A program made the translations under genes and the position numbers. Below are positions 1 to 7,853 of a stretch of 33,731 nucleotides of DNA, piece by piece (position 1 is the stretch's first letter; each line of letters begins with the position of its first letter). The notes under the pieces are model-generated. The model had not been told where the DNA came from. It made no database searches and was given only the letters and a program-made list of their open reading frames with translations. This DNA comes from Bacillota bacterium (GTDB lineage Bacteria; Bacillota; Sulfobacillia; Sulfobacillales; Sulfobacillaceae), in assembly GCA_023475835.1 (NCBI GenBank), contig JAMCVM010000124.1:1-33731 (forward strand). Direction: 5' to 3'.

Positions 1-894
1 CGAATCCTCCTTGTCGATTATTGACGATGCTCGATTTGATGAAAATTCGACGGACCGGATGGAATCTGATCGAGGGCGACGGCCAAGCGCGGGTCGGGTC
101 AGGCCTCGACGGTCCGTGCCGTCGGCATATGAGACAGCGCTGGGAGCATCGCGCATACGAGCCGCAAGCGTCCCTTCGAGTACTGGATCCAGGGTTCACC
201 CCTCGACCAGAAATGCTTCCCACGCTGAGGGTAAAATGCCGCATTTACGCCTTATCGGTTGAGTTTCTGAACTTCCCCCTGCGTCATCGATATCCCGACT
301 GAGAAGCCGTCAAACTGCCCGAAACCTTCTCTTCCGGTACGGCGCTCCATATTCGCATCCATCCTGGCCCTGGGTGTTGGCGCTAACTGGATTTGTCATC
401 GGTTCCGCTAACTTTCGTGCCATCAGATACACCACAAATCATAACCAGACGTAAAGCCGAGATCAGCCCAAGGGGCTGAAATTCGCTGATTGACGTACCC
501 AGAAAACCACTGTCTACGCCAATCAGCGAATGCTGAGAATACCATAGGGCGAGTTCCCCGACCACCAGCGCAACCCGGGAATTAGGCTAGAACCGATGAC
601 TACAGGCTTAGCCAAACCATAGACAAAAGAAGTTAGCCAAAACACCCCCTGGGGTCTTTGGAGATGAATTGTTCGCATTTCTCTTAACGGCTGGGTTAGA
701 AGCCTGTCCCGGAGGAAATCAAAGGTCCGGACGAAATTCGATAAAATCAACGAAAGTGGAGGTCGCTAAGCGGTGCCGGGAGATAGGCTGACTCAAATCC
801 CACTCGCTGACAAGCGACTCCACCCTGTCTGTAGAATAAATGGGATGCCTGAGACAAACAATAGCTCTACGACATTCGAGGAGCGTGACACTTC
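1..894. other. Noncoding or decayed stretch, no convincing gene
   Basis: Several short open frames of 60-93 codons lie here on both strands, but none shows a recognisable domain, a strong ribosome site or codon use like the neighbouring genes. Two overlapping minus-strand frames (about 383-565 and 523-750) lie in different phases and could be one frameshifted remnant of an unidentified hydrophobic protein. I see no RNA gene or insertion-sequence end. The last 90 bases must contain the promoter of the ferritin-like gene; a TGACAA/TAGAAT pair (808-813 and 832-837, 18-base spacer) is the best candidate but weak. Confidence 0.5.
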
Positions 895-1686
895 ATGGCG
901 CAATCCAACGAAGAAACCGTAGTCTTGCTTAATGCCGATCTCTATGGCGAACACGATGCCATCCTGTATTATGTCACCCATGCTTGGACCGTAGTCCGGC
1001 AACACGGTCAGCAAATCTTAGAAATTGCCAATGACGAAATGCGCCATTTTAAATGGCTGGGTCATGCCATTTCGCAACTGGGCGGGATCCCAGATTTGAC
1101 TCCGCCCTCGATTGGCCCTGTCTCCACCGCTCAATCGGCACTGCAAACGGACGTTGATGCCGAAATTCATGCTATTCATCAATACCAAGAGCACACCGAA
1201 CTCATCGAAGATGCCAGGATTAAACAGCTCTTGCAACGTATCATCGTCGACGAACGCGACCATCTCCGACAATTTCAAGAATTATTGGATTCGACCCATG
1301 GTGAACCCGGCTTTAGCCGCCCGCCCGAGGATGATATGGCCCCCCTGGCTCAGAAATTGCAACAAACCATGCAAGCCGAATATCAGCAAATGATCGCCTA
1401 TTTGCTGCGTTCGTTTACCGAAGATCACACACGGCAACTCGGCCTCGACATGGAGGAACGGTCGATTGATGAGATGCGCCACATGGGATGGATCGGCCGT
1501 CGCCTGGGCGCTATCGGCGTGCAGGCTGATTTATCGGCCCATGAAATCCAAACCCTTGCGGCCGGAGAACAGGATGAATGGGCGCGGTATCAAGATATGA
1601 GGATTTGGGCGAAGGAGCATTTGCCGGCGCTGTTACCCACCATTGATCGCTTTTTGGCTCATGAAACTTACCATCTGCAATCGTAG
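895..1686 (+). CDS. Double ferritin-like (diiron four-helix bundle) protein
   Basis: A 263-aa protein built from two consecutive ferritin-like bundles. Bundle one has helix glutamates E19 and E90 with ExxH pairs E48/H51 (EMRH) and E120/H123 (ERDH). Bundle two has E162 and probably E228 with E193/H196 (EMRH) and E257/H260 (ETYH). Each bundle therefore shows a plausible complete set of diiron ligands. Family members (bacterioferritin, rubrerythrin-like and related proteins) oxidise or store iron or detoxify peroxide; which applies here cannot be read from sequence. There is no signal peptide or rubredoxin Cys4 tail, so it is probably cytoplasmic. GAGGAG lies 12 bases before the ATG. It appears monocistronic, with decayed DNA on both sides. 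A duplication of an ancestral one-bundle gene is the simplest origin. Confidence 0.8.
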   Translation: MAQSNEETVVLLNADLYGEHDAILYYVTHAWTVVRQHGQQILEIANDEMRHFKWLGHAISQLGGIPDLTPPSIGPVSTAQSALQTDVDAEIHAIHQYQEHTELIEDARIKQLLQRIIVDERDHLRQFQELLDSTHGEPGFSRPPEDDMAPLAQKLQQTMQAEYQQMIAYLLRSFTEDHTRQLGLDMEERSIDEMRHMGWIGRRLGAIGVQADLSAHEIQTLAAGEQDEWARYQDMRIWAKEHLPALLPTIDRFLAHETYHLQS

Positions 1687-1872
1687 ACCGCGCCACGCCA
1701 GCGCCTCTGATTCTCCGAGCATGCGGTCCGACGAAGATGGCCCAAGGCTCCCGCTGACGCTTCTATCCGGTGATCCGATCAATCTACCCGCTCTGCATTG
1801 ACTCGGCTTTCGCCAAAACCCGGTCGTCTTGGTGGATCATAGCGCCGCTCGGAGAGGTTTAACGTGAAACGA

Positions 1873-1908
1873 GTGGGTCAGAACATCGCCTTGCTCGCAC
1901 TGACCCAC
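1873..1908 (-). terminator. 9-bp inverted repeat, possible remnant terminator
   Basis: GTGGGTCAG (1873-1881) and CTGACCCAC (1900-1908) are perfect complements around an 18-base loop. The hairpin lies just past the end of the minus-strand fucosidase remnant, so it may be that gene's old terminator. On the minus strand the following bases contain only a short T run, so termination is not certain. Confidence 0.35.
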
Positions 1909-1927
1909 AAAATACCCGTCTGAACAT

Positions 1928-2329
1928 CTAGTGGCAGCCGAAAGCCCATCGCTTGAATCCAAGATGGACCTCCGTCACGGAGGTGATCAAAGCGATGACG
2001 CCCGGTCCATGCGTCGGATGAACCGAGAGACCTCCTAAGCCCCTTCGCTTTACCCCAAGGCGCTTGATCCAGCGATCCACATCGGTCCACAAGATATCGA
2101 TTTTTCCGGAGTTTGTCATCAGTTCCCGCTTAAGGACACGAAAATGGTCGGTAAAGCGGGCACAGCCATCAGGATCAAACCCGGCTCGGCCACCGTCAGG
2201 ATGATGCCAGTTCATCCATGGCGTATAAAACCCGACCCGCCATCCAAAGTCACGCGCCGCCTCGGCGAACTCTCGCACAATATCTCGTTTAGGACCAAGG
2301 TTACCGCTGGTATCAAACCCGCCGTAAAC
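1928..2329 (-). pseudogene. Alpha-L-fucosidase (GH29) remnant
   Basis: Reading leftward from 2329, the frame encodes a segment containing GNLGPKRDIVREFAEAARD, then FGWRVGFYTPWMNWHHPD, then DILWTDV near 2070. This order (GPKRDIV, helix, GxY, then a W[FT]D motif before the nucleophile region) is that of the central barrel of GH29 alpha-L-fucosidases. Two stop codons sit immediately upstream in frame, and beyond the WTDV motif the sequence no longer resembles the family, so both ends are lost. The surviving piece is about 90 codons of a protein that normally exceeds 400. It is a broken gene, not functional. The family identification is from remembered motifs and is fairly secure; what removed the ends is unknown. 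Confidence 0.65.
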
Positions 2330-2592
2330 CCCCTACCTTTAGATATCGGGATTTAAGGCGCTCGCCGTCAGGCGAAGGTGTGTCGTCTCCAAGCTATACC
2401 TTGGGCGTTATATTGAGGAGGTGTTCGTCCTTTGACCAACAGATACGTTGGCAGTTGTCTCTCGCAATCGGTGGAGACGTAGAATATATCGCGTCGTTAC
2501 GACCAGACGTTAACAGGATTGGGCGAACCAAGGTGGTTAGCGAAGTCTAACCATCACGGCAAGTCACCAGAGACCTTCGGGCGACTGGATAG

Positions 2593-2910
2593 GGGGTGTT
2601 TGGCTCACCCCTTGCGAGTAAAGCGCACCGAAGAACGTTCCTCCGAAGAATCCCCTGCGTTATCGCATGGGGAGTGTCAAACTCCCATCAGACCGGCGTG
2701 GTCGCGCCTTACCGCGGCCGTGGGATTGGCCGGAGGCTGAAGCAGCAGCAAAATCAGTGGGCCCACCGCCATGGCTATGGGCAAATCGCCAGAAGTTTCG
2801 ATCCGCTCTATCGCCGCAGCAATCAAGGATTGCCTACAGACGGTCTTCATTGGGGATGGGCCGTGCCCATCCCTACCCATATCGAGCGATCGAGGATCCT
2901 GCCAACCTAA
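2593..2910 (+). pseudogene. GNAT acetyltransferase (COG3375-like) remnant
   Basis: The frame contains TGVVAPYRGRGIGRRLKQQQ (from 2692), the acetyl-CoA pyrophosphate-binding motif A of GNAT proteins, followed by the FDPLYRRSN segment typical of the COG3375 subgroup. Directly after it comes NQGLPTDGLHWGWAV, which in intact relatives lies well downstream as N-x-GLPTD-x-L-x-x-x-W. The 40 or so residues normally between these motifs are missing, pointing to an internal deletion. A TAG stop sits just upstream of the frame (2590-2592), and the N-terminal half of the family is absent. The gene is therefore decayed. The substrate of the ancestor is unknown. Confidence 0.6.
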
Positions 2911-3123
2911 AACCCTCCATCCCGACTGACATGGCTATCCTAAAACGAGAAAACCCGTCGTGGCCCTTCGCTGGCACCAAGCGCTCAGCCGCCCGTTCAC
3001 AGTTGCCTTGGACCGCAAATTTCCGGTGGTTGGGGTGTCTAACGGACAAAATCTGTGGTATCACATCAAAAACATTTGGTTGCGCGGCCGACCATGGCCT
3101 AACCCTCTTCCTGAGGTCACACC
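2911..3123. other. Noncoding stretch before the his operon
   Basis: Together with 1687-1927 and 2330-2592 this is the anonymous part of the 1.5-kb decayed region. Short frames are present on both strands without recognisable motifs. I see no T-box, no leader peptide rich in histidine and no transposase. Confidence 0.4.
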
Positions 3124-3185
3124 TTGCCGCGTAATCGATTCATCGAGTACAATTGCTTTAGCACGATACTGCATTAGCGAGGTGA
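3124..3185 (+). promoter_or_regulatory. hisC promoter and leader, twin of the hisZ promoter
   Basis: TTGCCG (3124-3129), an 18-base spacer and TACAAT (3148-3153) form a sigma-A-type promoter. The -10 box continues into CTTTAGCACGATA, then ATTAGCGAGGTGA, ending in the ribosome site at 3179. The same layout, with 35 of 38 bases from the -10 onward identical, recurs before hisZ at 4295-4357. Two TTAGC motifs spaced 16 bases apart are kept in both copies. The transcript leader would be only about 25 bases. Confidence 0.6.
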
Positions 3186-3186
3186 T

Positions 3187-4287
3187 GTGGCGGTGGTCGA
3201 ACCCCGAGATGAAATCTTAACCATGCCGGGCTATACTCCCGGACGTTCTGTCGAGATGGTGGCCCGCGAATTGGGATTGAAAGACGTCATTAAACTGGCT
3301 TCGAACGAAAGTTTGTGGGGAACCTCCGAACGAGTATTAGCTGCAGCCTCTAGGAGTCTTTTAAGCCTGTATCAATATCCCGAAGTGGTACCCCTCCCTC
3401 TCGTTGAACTGCTGGCAGAGCGTTCTGGTTTTTCTCCTGCCGAGATTTTGGTTGGCAATGGTGCTGATGAGCTCTTGCGTCTCGTGGCCACGGTCTATGT
3501 GAAACCTGGGCAGCAAGTGATTTACCCCACCCCCAGTTTTGCCGCCTATGCCTATGGCGCAAGCTTGATGGGAGCTCAAGGCGTGGCGGTCTCGTTGCAA
3601 GCCAATGGCGCGATGGACCTCGAGGCGATGGCTGACCGCATCGACTCTAACACCGCGTTAGTTTATCTCTGCAGTCCCAACAATCCTACCGGCGCAATCT
3701 TTCGGCAACAAGAATGGGATCGCTTTTTAGAGCGTGTCGAGGGTCGCGCCTTGATTGTGGTCGATCAAGCTTACCGTGAGTTCGTCGACGATAAGGACTA
3801 TGCACGGATTGAAGATGCCATTCAGCAGGGGCTGGCGGTGGCTATGGTGCGAACTTTTTCTAAGCTCTACGGCCTAGCCGGAGCCCGCGTGGGATGGGCC
3901 GCTGCCCCGGCCCCTGTCATCGACCTCATGCGCCGCGTGCGCGAACCTTTTTCTCTTAATGCGATTGGCATTGCCGCTGCCACCGAGGCTCTTCGTGACT
4001 GCGAGTATTTCGACCATGTTCGCCAAGAAACATTGGCACTGCGCCGTTGGCTGCAGATCGAATTGACGAGGCGCGGGCTGAGCGTACTAGAAAGCCAAGC
4101 AAACTTTTTGACCTTCGCCTGCCCAATCGATGCCACCGACATGGCCCGGCGTTTGGAACAACAAGGCATCATTATTCGCCCCACCACCAGCTTCGGACTT
4201 CCTCAGCATTGCCGAGTCTCCATTGCTCCCAAACCGATGCTAGAACGTTTCGTCCACGGCTTAGATCGCATTCTGGCCGAAGCCTAA
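3187..4287 (+). CDS. hisC: Histidinol-phosphate aminotransferase
   Basis: HisC (366 aa) converts imidazole acetol phosphate plus glutamate to histidinol phosphate, using PLP, in the cytoplasm. It is a fold-type I aminotransferase. YTPGRSVEMV and KLASNES near the N-terminus are HisC-like. SPNNPTG (163-169) carries the PLP-ring asparagine, VVDQAYREF gives D193 and Y196, and RTFSKLYGLAGARVGW carries the Schiff-base lysine K226 and the phosphate-binding arginine R234. It is first in the his operon. The start is GTG at 3187, only four bases after GAGG; GTG at 3193 has better spacing and would shorten the protein by two residues. The 73-base gap to hisZ contains a second promoter. Confidence 0.93.
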   Translation: MAVVEPRDEILTMPGYTPGRSVEMVARELGLKDVIKLASNESLWGTSERVLAAASRSLLSLYQYPEVVPLPLVELLAERSGFSPAEILVGNGADELLRLVATVYVKPGQQVIYPTPSFAAYAYGASLMGAQGVAVSLQANGAMDLEAMADRIDSNTALVYLCSPNNPTGAIFRQQEWDRFLERVEGRALIVVDQAYREFVDDKDYARIEDAIQQGLAVAMVRTFSKLYGLAGARVGWAAAPAPVIDLMRRVREPFSLNAIGIAAATEALRDCEYFDHVRQETLALRRWLQIELTRRGLSVLESQANFLTFACPIDATDMARRLEQQGIIIRPTTSFGLPQHCRVSIAPKPMLERFVHGLDRILAEA

Positions 4288-4294
4288 CCGGGTC

Positions 4295-4357
4295 TTGCCC
4301 ATTTTAGAGGATGCATGCTACAATTCACTTTAGCACGATAGTGTATTAGCGAGGTGA
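4295..4357 (+). promoter_or_regulatory. hisZ promoter and leader, twin of the hisC promoter
   Basis: TTGCCC (4295-4300), an 18-base spacer and TACAAT (4319-4324) are followed by CTTTAGCACGATA and ATTAGCGAGGTGA. The only differences from the hisC block downstream of the -10 are one single-base insertion and three substitutions. The GAGG ribosome site (4351-4354) lies six bases before the hisZ ATG. The promoter lies between the hisC stop and hisZ, so hisZ onward could be transcribed independently of hisC. Confidence 0.6.
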
Positions 4358-4360
4358 CTT

Positions 4361-5179
4361 ATGAAGACTTGGATGGCTCAGGCCCGCGATCAGTTTCGAC
4401 AAACCAGCGCCCTGATTGGACAATTGGACCAAAAGGGATTTACTCCCGTCTCCACCGCACCTACGCACGATACCGAGGTGCGCCGAGATCACACCCTAGC
4501 CATCATCGAACGCTTGGCATCCTGGTCACCCGAGGCTTTTGAGTATCCGCTCAAGGTTTTTTCCACCGGTCCGGTCTTCGCCCACGGAACCTGGGCCGAA
4601 AGCCTGGACGTGGAAGTGCTGGAAGATCCCATGGTCGATCCCGAAGCCATCATTTTCGACCTTTTAACCCACCTTATCTCTGAACGCTTTATCCCTCCGA
4701 GCAACCGGGACCTGGTGTTCGTGGCTGGCCACTTGGGCCTCTTGCGCACGCTCCTCTCCCAAAGCCAATGGCCGCCGGAAGACATCTCGGCACTGGAACG
4801 AAACTTTGCGGAAGGACGCTTTAGCCAAGCCGAACGTTTCGTTGCCAAACGCAATCCGAACCTCTTGCCACTGTTCCGACCGACGCCGCCGAGAGCCGTT
4901 CTCTCGCTGTTGGACTCGCTCCCCGGGGCCAGTACAGGAAACAATGTGAGGGCACTGACGGCGGTGCTTCCCTCTGGGGTCGACCATGTGCCTTCGGTCC
5001 TCTGGGATTTGAGCCTCACCGGGGCCTTTGCCTACTACTCCGGCCTTGTGTTTGCACTCTATGCCCGGGGTCAGGGAGAAGCCCTCATAAAAGGGGGCCG
5101 CTTTTCGGTGCACTATCAAGAGCGCCACTGGCAAGGTGCGGGGTTCACCATTGTGTTGCCCGAATGGTTTGCTTCGTAA
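4361..5179 (+). CDS. hisZ: ATP phosphoribosyltransferase regulatory subunit
   Basis: HisZ is a catalytically dead paralogue of histidyl-tRNA synthetase. It assembles with short-form HisG and carries the histidine feedback response of the first pathway step. The protein is 272 aa, shorter than many HisZ proteins (about 380 aa), and keeps only a class II synthetase-like core: the TGPVFAHGTWAES segment occupies the motif 2 position and a glycine-rich GALIKGGRF-like tail lies near the C-terminus. The usual motif 2 arginine is not obvious, consistent with loss of aminoacylation. Sequence similarity is weak; the identification rests largely on its place just before a HisG that lacks a regulatory domain. 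The ATG follows GAGGTGAC closely, and the gene has its own promoter. Confidence 0.75.
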   Translation: MKTWMAQARDQFRQTSALIGQLDQKGFTPVSTAPTHDTEVRRDHTLAIIERLASWSPEAFEYPLKVFSTGPVFAHGTWAESLDVEVLEDPMVDPEAIIFDLLTHLISERFIPPSNRDLVFVAGHLGLLRTLLSQSQWPPEDISALERNFAEGRFSQAERFVAKRNPNLLPLFRPTPPRAVLSLLDSLPGASTGNNVRALTAVLPSGVDHVPSVLWDLSLTGAFAYYSGLVFALYARGQGEALIKGGRFSVHYQERHWQGAGFTIVLPEWFAS

Positions 5180-5210
5180 GTCCGCTGTCGCTCAGAGAGG
5201 GGGGAGATGC

Positions 5211-5837
5211 ATGGAACACTTTCACGATATTCGCGTGGCTATCGCTAAAGGCCGCATTTTAGAACAACTGGTTCCGCGCTGGACCAAGGCCCATCTTCCT
5301 TGGCCGATCGAGCCAGAAAGCCGCCAATTGTGGTTTTCTGGGGATGACGCCGGCCCGGGCGCAATGATTGTGCGCGGGCCTGATGTACCTACGCTGGTCG
5401 CCCGCGGAGCGGCAGATCTCGGCATCGTCGGCACCGACCTCTTGGTGGAGCGAGGCATCCAAGGGGTTTTGGAAGTGGGCGACCTGGATCTGGCCGAATG
5501 TCGGGTGGTGTTAGCTGGCACCAGCGGCAAGCGCCCTGACGGGCCGTTCCGGGTCGCTAGCAAGTACCAGAAAATCACCCGCGACTATCTCGACCGCAAT
5601 CATTTCCAGGCGGATATTGTTCGTCTTTCTGGCAGTCTCGAGCTGGCCCCGTTGATTGGGTTGGCCGCCTATATTGTCGACATCGTGGAGACTGGAGAAA
5701 CCCTGCGCCAACATCGTCTCATCGAGATAGAAACCATCATGCCGTCACACGCCTGTCTCATCGCCAATCCGGCGCATTGGCGAGCCAAGCCGGAGGTCGT
5801 CACCATTCGCGATCGCCTGGTCCAGCACCTGGCCTGA
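5211..5837 (+). CDS. hisG: ATP phosphoribosyltransferase, catalytic subunit (short form)
   Basis: HisG condenses ATP with PRPP to give phosphoribosyl-ATP, the committed step of histidine synthesis. The product is 208 aa, the short form that ends after the two catalytic lobes and lacks the C-terminal ACT-like regulatory domain; such enzymes need HisZ, which is the preceding gene. Visible motifs are VAIAKGRILEQL at the N-terminus, AADLGIVGTDLLVE in the middle and the PRPP loop VDIVETGETLR near residue 165. The open frame extends upstream into hisZ, but the ATG at 5211 is preceded by a GAGGGGGGAG ribosome site and begins where the family begins. Confidence 0.92.
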   Translation: MEHFHDIRVAIAKGRILEQLVPRWTKAHLPWPIEPESRQLWFSGDDAGPGAMIVRGPDVPTLVARGAADLGIVGTDLLVERGIQGVLEVGDLDLAECRVVLAGTSGKRPDGPFRVASKYQKITRDYLDRNHFQADIVRLSGSLELAPLIGLAAYIVDIVETGETLRQHRLIEIETIMPSHACLIANPAHWRAKPEVVTIRDRLVQHLA

Positions 5838-5936
5838 CTACATTTTGTCCGTGGCCGCAGTCGCTTGCTGTATCTTCGAACAGATATGTCGGGTTGGCTG
5901 GCGTGAACTACCTACTTAATTAAGGAGGACGACCCC

Positions 5937-7133
5937 TTGACCGATGTCCTTGAAATTCTTCGCCGCGTTCGCGAAGGCCGGGAACGCGCCGTGGTCGAGT
6001 ATAATCTTATCTTCGATCAGGTAAACATGACGCCCCACGACTTGGTCTACGATCCCTTCACGGTCGAGGTGGGGCTCCCCTCTCCTGCCATCCGAGAGGC
6101 CCTAGACGTAGCCATCGCCCGCATTCGCCGTTTCCACCGCGCGACCCGTCCTGCAGAAACCACGCAATTCGACGCCGATCATGGTCTTGGCCTCAGTGAG
6201 AGGTGGCTGGCTTTGGGTCGGGTTGGAGTCTATGCGCCTAATGGCGGTTATCCTCTAGTCTCCAGTCTTTTGATGACCGCTATCCCTGCTCAAGAAGCGG
6301 GGGTAGAAGACATCGTGGTCGCCATTTCACCGCGCGGCAACTCCCGTACCCATCCGGTATGGAACTATGCTCTCAAACAGTTGGGTTGCCATCAAGTACT
6401 GGCCGCTGGCGGGGCTCAGGCGATGGCGGCCTTGGCTTACGGCATCGACGGACTGAAGCCCGTGGATCTGATTGCCGGCCCCGGCAACCGTTACGTCACT
6501 GCAGCCAAACAAGCCTTATCCGCTGAAGGGGTCGTCGGTATCGACCTCTTAGCCGGTCCTTCGGAAGTGCTCATCATCGCCGATGGCAGTGCCCGCCCCG
6601 AATTCGTTGCCTACGACCTGTTGTCCCAAGCCGAGCACGCCGAAGATGCCAGTGCAATTTTGCTCAGTTGGGATCAGGCATTATTGACGGCAGTCGAAAC
6701 GCTGACCCAAAATGCCCGAGCGGCTGACCCTCATCGTGCGCTCGGCCGCATCCGCTTCGAACTCGTGGCCGACCCCGATTCGGCAGTGGATCGACTGAAC
6801 CAGATTGCGCCGGAACACGCCGGATTGGTGGGTACCGCTGCCGAAGCCCTGGCACCTAAAGTGCGCACAGCCGGAGCGCTGTTCATTGGAGCCATGGCGG
6901 GTCAAGCGTTGGGCGATTATGTGGCTGGACCCAGCCACGTCCTCCCCACAGGCGGCACCGGCCGATTTCTCTCGGGTCTTTCCACCCGGACGTTTATGCG
7001 CCGGATGTCTGTGATCGAAGCGCGGGGCCCATTGCGCTCCGATCTGCTCGACCACGGTGCGACTCTCGCGGAATTGGAAGGTCTTCGCTTTCATCAGCAG
7101 TCGCTTTTGATCCGAAAATCTCCACTCGGTTAG
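5937..7133 (+). CDS. hisD: Histidinol dehydrogenase
   Basis: HisD oxidises L-histidinol to L-histidine in two NAD-dependent steps and is a zinc enzyme. The 398-aa product contains GRVGVYAPNGGYPLVSS, the NAD-site region IAGPGNRYVTAAK, GPSEVLIIADGSARPE, the zinc-ligand segment LLSQAEHAED, the catalytic-histidine motif IAPEHAGL and GDYVAGPSHVLPTGG. Family members are usually about 430 aa; this one lacks roughly 30 N-terminal residues, outside the active site. The start is TTG at 5937, eight bases after AAGGAGGA, and no better in-frame start is visible. A gap of 99 bases separates it from hisG. Confidence 0.94.
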   Translation: MTDVLEILRRVREGRERAVVEYNLIFDQVNMTPHDLVYDPFTVEVGLPSPAIREALDVAIARIRRFHRATRPAETTQFDADHGLGLSERWLALGRVGVYAPNGGYPLVSSLLMTAIPAQEAGVEDIVVAISPRGNSRTHPVWNYALKQLGCHQVLAAGGAQAMAALAYGIDGLKPVDLIAGPGNRYVTAAKQALSAEGVVGIDLLAGPSEVLIIADGSARPEFVAYDLLSQAEHAEDASAILLSWDQALLTAVETLTQNARAADPHRALGRIRFELVADPDSAVDRLNQIAPEHAGLVGTAAEALAPKVRTAGALFIGAMAGQALGDYVAGPSHVLPTGGTGRFLSGLSTRTFMRRMSVIEARGPLRSDLLDHGATLAELEGLRFHQQSLLIRKSPLG

Positions 7134-7224
7134 CCCCCGGCCGTTGGCTGATTGGCTGGACCGCATTTTCTCGCCGCAAGGTGGAGATTCCTACAAGGTT
7201 GACATTTTTAAAGGAGGATAGCTT

Positions 7225-7824
7225 ATGAGTACCCTTCGAAGCCATCGCGTGAAGCGCACCACCCGCGAAACCGACATCACCCTGACGCTTGACCTGGATG
7301 GTCCGCTCGCTGATCCCCAGATTAACACCGGCCTGCCTTTATTTGATCATTTCCTTTCTGCCTTCGCTCAGCACAGTGGATACGGCATGGACCTTAAGGC
7401 CACGGGCGATCTAGCCGTCGATCCCCATCATTTGATCGAAGATGTCGGCATCGTTCTTGGCGATGCGCTCCAGGTTGCTCTCGGTGACCGTCGAGGGATC
7501 CAACGCTTTGGGCAGCGTTATTTGCCCATGGATGAAGCGTTAGTCTTAGTGGTTTTAGACATCTCAGGAAGAGGCCAATTGTTCTGGTCTGGCCCCTTTC
7601 CCGACCGTTCGATCAACAATGTGGCGAGTGAAGTCTGGCCCGAGTTCTTTAAGGGCCTGGCCCAGCACGGCGGCCTTACGCTTCATCTCATTTGTCAATT
7701 CGGAACCAATGCCCATCATGTTTACGAAGCCGCCTTCAAGGGACTGGGCCGGGCTTTAGCTGAGGCCACCCACAGCACAGGATCGGACGATATTCCCTCG
7801 ACGAAAGGTTCGCTTACGGTCTGA
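7225..7824 (+). CDS. hisB: Imidazoleglycerol-phosphate dehydratase
   Basis: HisB dehydrates imidazoleglycerol phosphate to imidazole acetol phosphate, the substrate of HisC. At 199 aa this is the monofunctional dehydratase without the N-terminal HAD phosphatase found in enterobacterial HisB. Manganese-site motifs of both sequence halves are present: LFDHFLSAFAQHSG, DPHHLIEDVG (HHxxED) and the second-half copy NAHHVYEAAFKGLGRAL. The ATG has an AAAGGAGGA site seven bases upstream. It is the fifth gene of the operon. Confidence 0.95.
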   Translation: MSTLRSHRVKRTTRETDITLTLDLDGPLADPQINTGLPLFDHFLSAFAQHSGYGMDLKATGDLAVDPHHLIEDVGIVLGDALQVALGDRRGIQRFGQRYLPMDEALVLVVLDISGRGQLFWSGPFPDRSINNVASEVWPEFFKGLAQHGGLTLHLICQFGTNAHHVYEAAFKGLGRALAEATHSTGSDDIPSTKGSLTV

Positions 7825-7853
7825 GCGTTGTGGATTTCTTAAGGAGTGAAGTC

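Noticed and set aside
383-750. Minus-strand frames as a small gene
   Set aside because: Two overlapping frames in different phases, with no ribosome site and no recognised family; at best a frameshifted remnant.
2911-3186. T-box or histidine leader-peptide attenuator before hisC
   Set aside because: No AGGGTGG-type T-box sequence, no run of histidine codons and no terminator hairpin is present; the leader would be only about 25 bases.
4489-5019. 176-codon minus-strand frame inside hisZ
   Set aside because: It is a shadow frame on the opposite strand of a gene with good context, and it lacks domain motifs.
7199-7204. TTGACA as a promoter -35 before hisB
   Set aside because: Only about 20 bases remain before the hisB ATG and they are a ribosome site; no -10 fits.
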